From a virus, in IMG/VR virus record IMGVR_UViG_3300021962_000709, positions 1-22,385 of that record: DNA of 22,385 bases; one strand, given 5' to 3'. This document shows, one piece after another, positions 1-6,637 of this stretch. The notes under the pieces are model-generated. The model was not told the origin of the DNA. It saw only the letters and a list, made by a program, of their open reading frames with translations, and did no database searches. Position 1 is the stretch's first letter. The number at the start of each line of letters is the position of its first letter. Both the position numbers and the translations under genes were made by a program.

Positions 1-192
1 TGGTATATGTAATTTACCTTCTAAAGTCTGAGGTAATTTATTATCAAATTGAAACATCCAGTCTGTTGGTTCTAGAATTTCTACCTCTCTATCGTTTTCA
101 TCTCTATGCCATACCAGTTCTTCTTCCGGGATGTCTTGGGTAAATTTTCTATAAATGTATTCCTGTGTCTGTAACTGTTTGTAAGGTCTCAT
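1..192 (-). CDS. Small conserved phage protein, partial (C terminus beyond the window)
   Basis: An open frame starts with ATG at 192 and stays open for 64 codons to the window edge, so only the N-terminal part is visible. It begins MRPYKQLQTQEYIY and contains EELVWHRDENDREVE and DWMFQFDNKLPQ. From memory, this pattern (WHRD, W-x-FQFDN-x-LP, then a glycine before an IP) recurs in small uncharacterised proteins of marine and freshwater phages. In those I recall a following segment that resembles a cupin strand (IP...YHR...G). The cupin idea is inference, and the residues that would test it lie outside the window. The ATG lies one base after the TAG stop of the 185-aa gene upstream, so it is the next cistron of the same late operon and probably translationally coupled. 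Confidence 0.6.
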   Translation of the reverse strand, partial: MRPYKQLQTQEYIYRKFTQDIPEEELVWHRDENDREVEILEPTDWMFQFDNKLPQTLEGKLHIP

Positions 193-193
193 A

Positions 194-751
194 CTACCAA
201 TACCCGCTAAAATTTCTTGATCCTCCAAGTGACTTCCAATATCTTCCGATATTACAAGCCCAGTATCCTGGTTTTGTTTTATCTTTTTTAGTAGCACATT
301 GATGACGGGCAGCAAAAGAAGCTCTTGCTCCTGGTTCATCTATCTTAACATTCAATCCTGTTGTACCTCCGAAAGATACTTTTACTACATTTCCTTTTTT
401 ATTTTTAGTATAAACGTAGAATTTTTTAGATCCTCCTCTTTTTGGTTTGTTTAAAGGAACATCCTTACCTCTGTATTCTCCTTCGTCTAATTCTTCATCG
501 ACCATTGGAAGATCTAAAGGTACTTTTTGTCCTTCATACATTCCATATTCTCCGATATCTGTTAATTCTAGTAGTAGAATATCCTGTTCACTTAATACGA
601 TTTTACCGTCTCTAAAGGCCTGTCTTGCTTCAGCAAACAATTGTATAAACGAATCAGAGGAATAACGGTAGACACATTCAGATAGTGTTAGGTTATTGTT
701 TAAATGGTATTGCAGGGTTGGTAATCCTACTATTTCCTGTAATCTTATCAT
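194..751 (-). CDS. Conserved phage protein with C-terminal KKFYVY...ARHxC...YWxC domain, unknown function
   Basis: A 185-aa protein with two parts. Residues 1-100 are acidic and mostly helical in character. Residues about 108-176 form a compact basic domain with the pattern KKFYVYTKN-KGNVVKVSFGG-(x)-RASFAARHQC (to 152)-KDKTKPGYWAC (to 166). The domain ends in an aromatic tail (GYW). Two short stretches, GQKVPLDLPM (75-84) and GKDVPLNKPK (95-104), look like an internal duplication. I recall this C-terminal domain from many hypothetical proteins of marine phages. Two Cys and one His are spaced as in a small metal-binding fold, but that is inference. The start overlaps the stop of the nuclease gene upstream (ATGA). 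No function can be assigned. Confidence 0.8.
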   Translation of the reverse strand: MIRLQEIVGLPTLQYHLNNNLTLSECVYRYSSDSFIQLFAEARQAFRDGKIVLSEQDILLLELTDIGEYGMYEGQKVPLDLPMVDEELDEGEYRGKDVPLNKPKRGGSKKFYVYTKNKKGNVVKVSFGGTTGLNVKIDEPGARASFAARHQCATKKDKTKPGYWACNIGRYWKSLGGSRNFSGYW

Positions 752-1185
752 AAGAAATCTTTTCTAAAATATCTTCCTTCTATATTATCATTTATATAGT
801 TAGAATCTGGTTCTATTACTCCTTTTATAAATAGTAATTTGTTCTCATAGTATGTATGTAACTTTTTATTTGGGGTAAAGATAAGAATTTCTCTTGAGAA
901 TTCCGACTGTTTTCCTTCTTTTATTAAGCTTTTTATTTCTGAGTGAGAACCGTAATATGTCTTCCAATCAGATTCTTTCTTAACTATTTTAGATTTACTA
1001 GCTCTTTTATCTGTTATTAAAGCTAATTCTTTTTTACCTAAAGCTTTTTTTGTAACAGAAATAAGTTGCTTCTTTCCTAAGTACTTTCTACCGGTTGGTA
1101 GATGTGTTACTTCATAGATAAACCCGAAGTTGTCTCCGGGCATATCTGATAGTTCTCTAATTTCTTTATTTTTATATAACCACAT
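748..1185 (-). CDS. GIY-YIG-like endonuclease (phage DWxxYYGS subtype)
   Basis: A 145-aa protein with the layout of a divergent GIY-YIG nuclease. FIY (residues 22-24) stands for the GIY strand, and KYLG (34-37) for YIG in the context TGRKYLGKKQ. DWKTYYGS follows at 73-80, and a candidate metal-binding Glu at 114 lies in TYYENKLLF. The order FIY...TGxKYxGKK...DWxxYYGS...FxREIL...E is known from many free-standing nuclease-like proteins in T4-like phages. Such proteins may act as homing endonucleases or in DNA processing. It sits between a tail fibre gene and a conserved hypothetical gene, overlapping the latter by 4 nt (ATGA), so it is transcribed with the late genes. That placement within a structural operon is common for phage-borne homing nucleases. 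No separate promoter is evident. Confidence 0.75.
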   Translation of the reverse strand: MWLYKNKEIRELSDMPGDNFGFIYEVTHLPTGRKYLGKKQLISVTKKALGKKELALITDKRASKSKIVKKESDWKTYYGSHSEIKSLIKEGKQSEFSREILIFTPNKKLHTYYENKLLFIKGVIEPDSNYINDNIEGRYFRKDFL

Positions 1186-1203
1186 TTTTTATTTTATTTT
1201 CTA

Positions 1204-2772
1204 TTAAGATAGTGTATCTACTGTCAATGTACCGCCTGGTGCTATACTTAATCTGTATAATGTTCCTGATACATCGTTCATGTATATATAACTCGGAGCT
1301 CCTTTTATATTTAAAGATCCTGTTACATTCAATGAACCTGTTACCTGTACTGTACTTCCTGATGCAAATAGTAGATTTTTTCTGCTTGCTCCTGTTCCTG
1401 TACCGTTTCCGATAATAAAAGCAGATTGTGCTGATGATGTTATATTATATTGCCCTGTTACATGTTGATAGATTCCTACTGCTACAGTGTTATTTCCTTC
1501 TGCATGTGAAAAAGATCCGCTTGATACAGTATTATAACCTTCTGCATGTGAAAAGTTTCCTAATGCTATTGATGAATCTCCTTCTGCGTGTGAATAATCT
1601 CCTCTTGCAATTGTTTCAAAGCCTTCTGCATGAGACCAGCTTCCTGATGTTATTGTGCTTTGTCCTTCTGCATGTGAAAAGTTTCCTAATGCTATTGTTT
1701 GATCCCCTTCTGCATGTGCCCCTATACCTATTGCTTGAGTTAGCTGCCCTTCTGCATGTGACCAAATACCTATTGTTTGTGTAGCATTTCCTTCAGCATG
1801 TGAAGAGCTTCCTGATGCTAATGTGTTGTCTCCTTCAGCATGTGAGTAGTCTCCTGATGCTATTGCGTAATACCCTTCAGCATGTGAGCTTTCTCCTGAT
1901 GCTGAAGTGTAGTATCCTTCTGTATGTGATGATTGTCCGTTTGCTACTGTAAACTGGCCTTCTGCATGTGAGTAGTCTCCTGCTGAAATTGATCCGTATC
2001 CTTCAGCATGTGATGTAAGTCCTGTAGAGTTTGTACTTCTTCCTTCGGCATGTGATGCTATTCCTGATGCTACTACATTATCTCCTTCAGCGTGTGAATA
2101 GTTTCCTGAACCTATTGATCCTTTTCCCTCTGTATGTGAATAGTCTCCTGTTGCTATTGTAGTTGCACCTTCTGCGTGTGAATAATCTCCTATTGCTACC
2201 GACCCTCCTCCTTCAGCATGTGAATAAGATCCTGATGCAATGTTATAAAATCCTTCAGCGTGTGAATAAGATCCTGATGCTATTGATGAGTACCCTTCGG
2301 CATGAGAACCTATACCGTGGGCTACTGTGATTACTCCTTCTGAGTGAGCATAATTATCCTTGGCAGTAGTTGTCCATCCTTCAGCATGAGAACCTGTTCC
2401 TGTTGCTTGGTTACTGACACCTTCAGCATGAGAGTACAGTCCTGTAGCTGCTGTACTAAATCCTTCTCCATGTGAGAATCTACTATTCGGTGCAGAAATA
2501 CTTCCATTTCCGTTAATTAAAGATCCTGTTATTTGAATCTGACTATTTGTAGTTGAAACCCCTACACTCCCTGTCCATTGTGAAATAATTGGAATTGTAA
2601 AAGACATACTTATAGGTCCTGGTACTGCACTTCCTGTATCACCGCTTCCTGTAGTGAAGAGTGTTATAGTTCCGTTTGAATAAGATGCTGAATAGAAGAA
2701 TGAGGAGAAGTTGGTGTCTAGCTGCTCATATGTTAATGCTGATCCTGTTATTGTTCTTAATGTGATTGCCAT
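1204..2772 (-). CDS. Tail fibre-like protein with 24 SHAEG 14-residue repeats
   Basis: A 522-aa protein. The N terminus (MAITLRTITGSALTYEQLDTN) resembles the attachment region of many phage structural proteins. Residues about 100-435 consist of 24 consecutive 14-residue repeats with the consensus SHAEGxxTxASGxY, plus a degenerate 25th unit (QHVTG). Variants include SHGEG, AHSEG, SHTEG and AHAEG. The pattern resembles the S-x-A-x-G repeats of YadA and Hep/Hag heads, which form trimeric left-handed beta-rolls. SHAEG repeats of this kind are known in phage fibres and in proteins ending in a Peptidase_G2 domain. The last 85 residues (AFIIGNG...VTGSLNVTGSLNIKG) look like a fibre tip, and I see no clear Peptidase_G2 or chaperone domain. 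It follows two paralogous structural genes by 4 nt. The likely role is a trimeric adhesin or fibre contacting the host. Confidence 0.8.
   Translation of the reverse strand: MAITLRTITGSALTYEQLDTNFSSFFYSASYSNGTITLFTTGSGDTGSAVPGPISMSFTIPIISQWTGSVGVSTTNSQIQITGSLINGNGSISAPNSRFSHGEGFSTAATGLYSHAEGVSNQATGTGSHAEGWTTTAKDNYAHSEGVITVAHGIGSHAEGYSSIASGSYSHAEGFYNIASGSYSHAEGGGSVAIGDYSHAEGATTIATGDYSHTEGKGSIGSGNYSHAEGDNVVASGIASHAEGRSTNSTGLTSHAEGYGSISAGDYSHAEGQFTVANGQSSHTEGYYTSASGESSHAEGYYAIASGDYSHAEGDNTLASGSSSHAEGNATQTIGIWSHAEGQLTQAIGIGAHAEGDQTIALGNFSHAEGQSTITSGSWSHAEGFETIARGDYSHAEGDSSIALGNFSHAEGYNTVSSGSFSHAEGNNTVAVGIYQHVTGQYNITSSAQSAFIIGNGTGTGASRKNLLFASGSTVQVTGSLNVTGSLNIKGAPSYIYMNDVSGTLYRLSIAPGGTLTVDTLS
1468..2475 (-). 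repeat. 24 x 42-nt in-frame tandem repeat array (SHAEG)
   Basis: Twenty-four 42-nt units encode the SHAEG repeats. On the plus strand each unit shows a core such as ccttcagcatgtgaatag. The units have diverged at third positions and in the nine variable residues, so this is an old and selected array, not a recent expansion. The near-constant 14-residue period with no frameshifts shows that the protein is under selection. Confidence 0.93.
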
Positions 2773-2776
2773 ATCT

Positions 2777-3730
2777 TTAAATATCTATTTTTACAATTAT
2801 TGTCATTTCTGTGTTAGCAGATTTTGGTACCGGCCTATTTACTTTTCCTACCGCTATTAACTGGTTTGCATCATTATACAGACCTACTGTTGTAATATAT
2901 GGTTGAAAAGCACTTCCTGTTAGATTATTATTTAATTCCCCCGTACTTACATTAGTACCTGTACTATATACTTCATCTATATTATCGTAAACTGTTTTTA
3001 ATGAACTTGATAATGCTGTAGGATTATAAGTAAAATTAAATTCTGACTCTCTTGCTTTACAGTGGTAGTTATGTGTAAATATTGGTTGACTTGATTTAAA
3101 AGCTAGTACTGATTTACTAGAATAGTATTTTATTGAACTTGCTGCAAAAGAAGCTACTGATATATCTGTTATAATTGCCATCCCGTGAGGGTATATTATA
3201 TCTCCCACATACTTTCTAGGAGAGCTTCCAGATATGTAAAGCTGTCCTTCTCCATTATCTAATATAACATTTGAGATTGTTGATGGGATAGGATCCCAAC
3301 CTCTAGGAGGTTTTCTTTCTGCTGAATCAAATGTTTGTAAATACCCATCTGCTATATAACCACCTACTACTGGTTGGAATATTTCGTAAAGATTTTGTAC
3401 TAATGTAAATACGAAACTCTCTGGTTTTATTGCAGTTCCGTATAGATCTCTAGGTATACTCAACAGAAAAGCTCCTGTTGTTAATTCTCTAGACTGTGAT
3501 TGGTAGAGTGTAGTTTGTGGGTAGTAATCGAAAGCACTACTTGTAACACTTCCGGATACTTTAGTTGGGTAGTAGAGTTGCTGTAGACTGCTTTCGCTAA
3601 TACCAGATACGTTATTGTTGTATGTTATATTATATGATGAGAATTGACTACCAGTTATTGCCCATGACTTATGGGCAACATAGGTAGTTATAAAAGCGTC
3701 TTGTTTGTTTAATTTTTTGTAAGCACTCAT
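2777..3730 (-). CDS. Phage structural protein, paralogue of the adjacent 338-aa protein
   Basis: A 317-aa protein rich in Ser, Thr, Gly and Tyr, with many SGS/TGS turns, typical of virion beta-structured proteins. Its C-terminal part contains ARESEFNFTYNPTALS and then ITTVGLYNDANQLIAVGKVN. The next protein upstream (3734-4750) has matching segments RNSEFNYSTNPSNIT and ITTVGLYNDNNDLLGVAKLS at the same relative positions, so the two are tandem paralogues. I see no signal peptide, membrane segment or catalytic motif. It lies 3 nt after its paralogue and 4 nt before the SHAEG fibre gene. A role in the baseplate periphery or in fibre attachment is an inference from this position. Confidence 0.75.
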   Translation of the reverse strand: MSAYKKLNKQDAFITTYVAHKSWAITGSQFSSYNITYNNNVSGISESSLQQLYYPTKVSGSVTSSAFDYYPQTTLYQSQSRELTTGAFLLSIPRDLYGTAIKPESFVFTLVQNLYEIFQPVVGGYIADGYLQTFDSAERKPPRGWDPIPSTISNVILDNGEGQLYISGSSPRKYVGDIIYPHGMAIITDISVASFAASSIKYYSSKSVLAFKSSQPIFTHNYHCKARESEFNFTYNPTALSSSLKTVYDNIDEVYSTGTNVSTGELNNNLTGSAFQPYITTVGLYNDANQLIAVGKVNRPVPKSANTEMTIIVKIDI

Positions 3731-3733
3731 TCA

Positions 3734-4750
3734 TTAATAATCCAACTTGATTCTTACTAAAGCTTCTTTTGTAAAATCTTTTAATAAAGGTTTTGATAAT
3801 TTAGCAACTCCTAATAAATCGTTGTTATCGTTATATAGTCCAACTGTTGTGATATATGTCTGAGGATTGTTGATCATTACATCATGTCTCAATTCTCCTG
3901 ATCCTGTTATGTTTGATGGATTAGTAGAGTAGTTAAACTCACTATTTCTAACTCGAATAAATACAAAGTTTGAGGAAATAGTCTCTTCAGATCTTACTGA
4001 GAAGGATCCTCCTTGTTTTACCATTGTGAAGAATAAGTCTAGGTTATTTGGGGTAGCACTGTTGCTAGCTTCATTTAATACTGCTGCTATTCCTCCTCCT
4101 ACAACTGGCGCTTTTAGAGCTTCCCCGTTGAATATAATAACTCCTACATCTGGTAAGAATTTTCCATAGGATCCTGAGTTAAGGGTAAATCCGGTTGTTG
4201 TTAGTCCTGTAAATGCACTTCCGTTCGATCCTGATACTATATCGTATACTCTTCCTGAATCTGTGTAAGAGACTGTTGTTAAGTTTGCACTATTATCAGT
4301 AAGTTTAATTGTATTAGATCCTGATGTTAGTGTTATATTAAAGCTACCTGGTTTTAGTTTCTCTTTATATCGAGATCTATTTACAGATAAAATATACACT
4401 GAATTTGGAATAGTTGTTCCAAAAGTAAAATCTGTATCCTCATCTCCATTTACTAATGTTCTGTACTGTCCATAAGTTACTGAAGAAGGTGATTTACCTA
4501 CAATTCCGTTTATGTTTTCTGAACCTGATCCTAACCTATTTCCATATGCCGCTGCAAACTGTATTGCAGTTCCTGTAGCATTTGGATCTAGTTGATAAAT
4601 ATTATAATAGTAATTACCTGTGGTACTACTTACCTGTGATGATGCAGTAAAGAAAGCTGTTAATTGTGTAGCTTGTCCTGACCAAGCAGGTGCTACTACT
4701 GCCTCTGCACTTATTGTGATATCTTCTGGGTCTAATCTTTTAAATGACAT
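3734..4750 (-). CDS. Phage structural protein, paralogue of the adjacent 317-aa protein
   Basis: A 338-aa protein starting MSFKRLDPEDITISAEAVVAPAWSG. The N-terminal half is Ser/Thr/Asn-rich beta structure with repeated SGS/TGS turns. Near the C terminus, RNSEFNYSTNPSNITGSGEL is followed by the ITTVGLYNDNN block and a terminal strand ending VRIKLDY. The same blocks occur in the 317-aa neighbour, which marks a tandem duplication. I recall similar SEFN...NPS and YITTVGLYND blocks in structural proteins of uncultured aquatic phages, but no exact function is known to me. It is transcribed between the 219-aa structural gene and its paralogue with very short spacers, so the proteins are probably made together late in infection. 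Confidence 0.75.
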   Translation of the reverse strand: MSFKRLDPEDITISAEAVVAPAWSGQATQLTAFFTASSQVSSTTGNYYYNIYQLDPNATGTAIQFAAAYGNRLGSGSENINGIVGKSPSSVTYGQYRTLVNGDEDTDFTFGTTIPNSVYILSVNRSRYKEKLKPGSFNITLTSGSNTIKLTDNSANLTTVSYTDSGRVYDIVSGSNGSAFTGLTTTGFTLNSGSYGKFLPDVGVIIFNGEALKAPVVGGGIAAVLNEASNSATPNNLDLFFTMVKQGGSFSVRSEETISSNFVFIRVRNSEFNYSTNPSNITGSGELRHDVMINNPQTYITTVGLYNDNNDLLGVAKLSKPLLKDFTKEALVRIKLDY

Positions 4751-4756
4751 AGCTTA

Positions 4757-5416
4757 TTATTGGTTTACTTTTACAATAGTTACAGGGATTGTTAATCGAG
4801 CTCCTGAATCTCTTCCTATTACTGTAATAGTTGTTTGTAGTGTTGTGTTTTCTCCAAACAATGTGTTAATTGTTGTACCAGTTAGGTTGATTGAAGTTCC
4901 TATTACAGTTTTAGAAACATTTGTTCCTAGGGTTGTAGTAGAGTTTAGTGCTGCTGCATCTGGTGTGTTGATACCAACTCCGTTAAATGTATTTAATACT
5001 CTTGCATCAGCGATTGTTGCTACATATCCTGCAGATTCAAATGCTTGAGAGGATCCTAAATAGTTTAATGTTTGAGGAGTGATTGCAAGTGATGCTCCTT
5101 GTTTTAATCTGATTGCTGAGAATCCTAAATCTAGAATTGGTAACTTAGCGGTTCCTCTTGGAAGAGTTGTAAGTTTGTATTTCATGATTTGAGTCTCATC
5201 AGGGAATGCTTCCAATAATGGCATAGCCTCGATAGCTTCTCCGAAATATGCAGATCCAGATGGATGGTCAGGATTATATAATGTATAATCGATTTCATCA
5301 TCTGCTAGAGCATATTGTGTAATCTTAAAAGAACCGTCTCCTCTTGCAAGAAGTTCTCTACCTTTTTTTGTTAAAATTGCATCTACTGTTACGACAGTAT
5401 TGTTTAAATATCCCAT
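4757..5416 (-). CDS. Conserved virion structural protein (MGYLNNxxVTVDAILTKKGRELL type)
   Basis: A 219-aa protein whose N terminus reads MGYLNNTVVTVDAILTKKGR and is followed by a GDGSFKITQYALADDEIDY block. I recognise this opening from structural proteins of marine T4-like phages, where the first 100 residues are highly conserved. The last 100 residues are variable and Thr/Asn-rich, and look like an immunoglobulin-like beta domain (TTITVIGRDSGARLTIPVTI). Unlike most neighbours it is preceded by a real intergenic gap (54 nt) holding a TATAAAAT box, so it may have its own late promoter and be made in larger amounts. The role is probably tail or baseplate structure. No enzymatic motif is visible. 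Confidence 0.75.
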   Translation of the reverse strand: MGYLNNTVVTVDAILTKKGRELLARGDGSFKITQYALADDEIDYTLYNPDHPSGSAYFGEAIEAMPLLEAFPDETQIMKYKLTTLPRGTAKLPILDLGFSAIRLKQGASLAITPQTLNYLGSSQAFESAGYVATIADARVLNTFNGVGINTPDAAALNSTTTLGTNVSKTVIGTSINLTGTTINTLFGENTTLQTTITVIGRDSGARLTIPVTIVKVNQ

Positions 5417-5445
5417 TGTCTATTACTTTTGTTAATAAATATATG

Positions 5446-5453
5446 ATTTTATA
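5446..5453 (-). promoter_or_regulatory. Possible late promoter box TATAAAAT
   Basis: The 54-nt gap upstream of the 219-aa structural gene contains TATAAAAT on the minus strand, 29 nt before the ATG. It resembles the T4-family late promoter box (TATAAATA) read by gp55-type sigma factors. In such an AT-rich genome a chance match is likely, so this is tentative. A second AT-rich element (TATATTTATT) lies just downstream of it. Confidence 0.3.
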
Positions 5454-5470
5454 CTTTCTAAAAAAACTTA

Positions 5471-6604
5471 CTAAATAGTTGGCGGTGTACTTCCAGATAC
5501 TAAATACCCTAGTAAGTCTGTATACGCTATATACCCTGTATCTTTTAGTCTTATTTTACCTTGCTTTACCGGTGAAGGTTTACTTCCTTCTAATTCAAAC
5601 ATTCTAATACTCTGTATTTTATATAATCGGTCATTTGCACTTATCGTCTGTTTAGGTGTGTTATTCCACCCTCTTACTACTTCTAAGGTATAATCATTAC
5701 TTGTGCTACGTCTAGTCATTGATATAACTTTTATAACTTCTTGACCATACGCACTACTAAAGTAATCTCTTTTTATAAGTAAGTCTCCTGGTTGATATGT
5801 TACTAAAGGCCTATTTGTTATCTCAGCTATTACTATTATTTCTGCAGCAGTAGTATCTGAGTATGTTTGGTCCATGTAAAATAGGTATGGAGCTTCTAAT
5901 GCAAAAGCAGGATATGTTTCTAAGCTATTATGAAAGTATTCTAGGTAAGTCCTTTCTGCTACATCTACATTGTTTATTTCTGTATCCGGTGTCTGTAGTG
6001 GGTAGTACGTACCTTGTAAGCTTGATCCTAATATTGCGGAGTCAATACTTGAATATGTTAAATTATTTGTAGCAGTACCTTCATATCTTGCATTTGTCCA
6101 TCCTGTATCTGAGTATAAGCTATCTTGTACAGCGGCAAAAGTTGTAGAAGTATCTTTAAGTATATAGCTGGAAAGTCTATTATCTTGTGCTGTATTTAAA
6201 ATTACATTATAATCACTTACGTAAAAACTTCCTCCTCTTAAATTAGGTAAAAGTATAACTTCTCCATCTTGAACTACTTCATTTAGTGCAGGGGCAGTGT
6301 ATGATATATAGGGTGTAATATTTCTTGGTTCTACTGTAAAAAAGTAATACCTAAAGGGTGCTGTTCCTCTAATAACTCTAGAGGTTATTTGAAGTTCTAC
6401 AGTTGCTCCGGGGTCATTATCTACTGGTAGTGTTACGGTCTGTACTTGTTCAAGAGTATTTTCTACACTATTACCTCCGTTATCGTTAAAGGGGACTGTT
6501 ACTCCTAATACTATCACGGGTGTAGATTCTGTACACCATATATTAATACCTTCTGGGTATAGATCTGCTATATCGAGAAATTCCTGCTGTGTTAAGTTTG
6601 CCAT
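5471..6604 (-). CDS. Phage structural protein, unknown role
   Basis: A 377-aa protein beginning MANLTQQEFLDIADLYPEGI. No signal peptide or catalytic motif is visible. Residues about 50-130 look like an immunoglobulin-type beta sandwich (VTLPVDNDPGATVELQITSR, then FRYYFFTVEP). The middle is rich in Tyr and Thr. The C-terminal third is compact, with RPLVTYQPGDLLIKRDYF, then EVVRGWNNTPKQ, and finally QGKIRLKDTGYIAYTDLLGY. It lies 33 nt downstream of the 1418-aa Hint-containing protein and 54 nt upstream of the 219-aa structural gene, in a run of virion genes. That context supports a tail or baseplate component, but I do not recognise a named family. Confidence 0.7.
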   Translation of the reverse strand: MANLTQQEFLDIADLYPEGINIWCTESTPVIVLGVTVPFNDNGGNSVENTLEQVQTVTLPVDNDPGATVELQITSRVIRGTAPFRYYFFTVEPRNITPYISYTAPALNEVVQDGEVILLPNLRGGSFYVSDYNVILNTAQDNRLSSYILKDTSTTFAAVQDSLYSDTGWTNARYEGTATNNLTYSSIDSAILGSSLQGTYYPLQTPDTEINNVDVAERTYLEYFHNSLETYPAFALEAPYLFYMDQTYSDTTAAEIIVIAEITNRPLVTYQPGDLLIKRDYFSSAYGQEVIKVISMTRRSTSNDYTLEVVRGWNNTPKQTISANDRLYKIQSIRMFELEGSKPSPVKQGKIRLKDTGYIAYTDLLGYLVSGSTPPTI

Positions 6605-6637
6605 TTTTACTTGTAATACTTCTTATTGTTTATCTAA

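Noticed and set aside
1428-1784. Leucine-rich open frame on the plus strand
   Set aside because: It is the antisense of the SHAEG repeat array; its own repeats mirror the fibre repeats and it has no start context or neighbours on that strand.
1468-2475. CRISPR-like regular repeats
   Set aside because: The 42-nt repeats are contiguous, in frame and coding, with no constant repeat/variable spacer structure.
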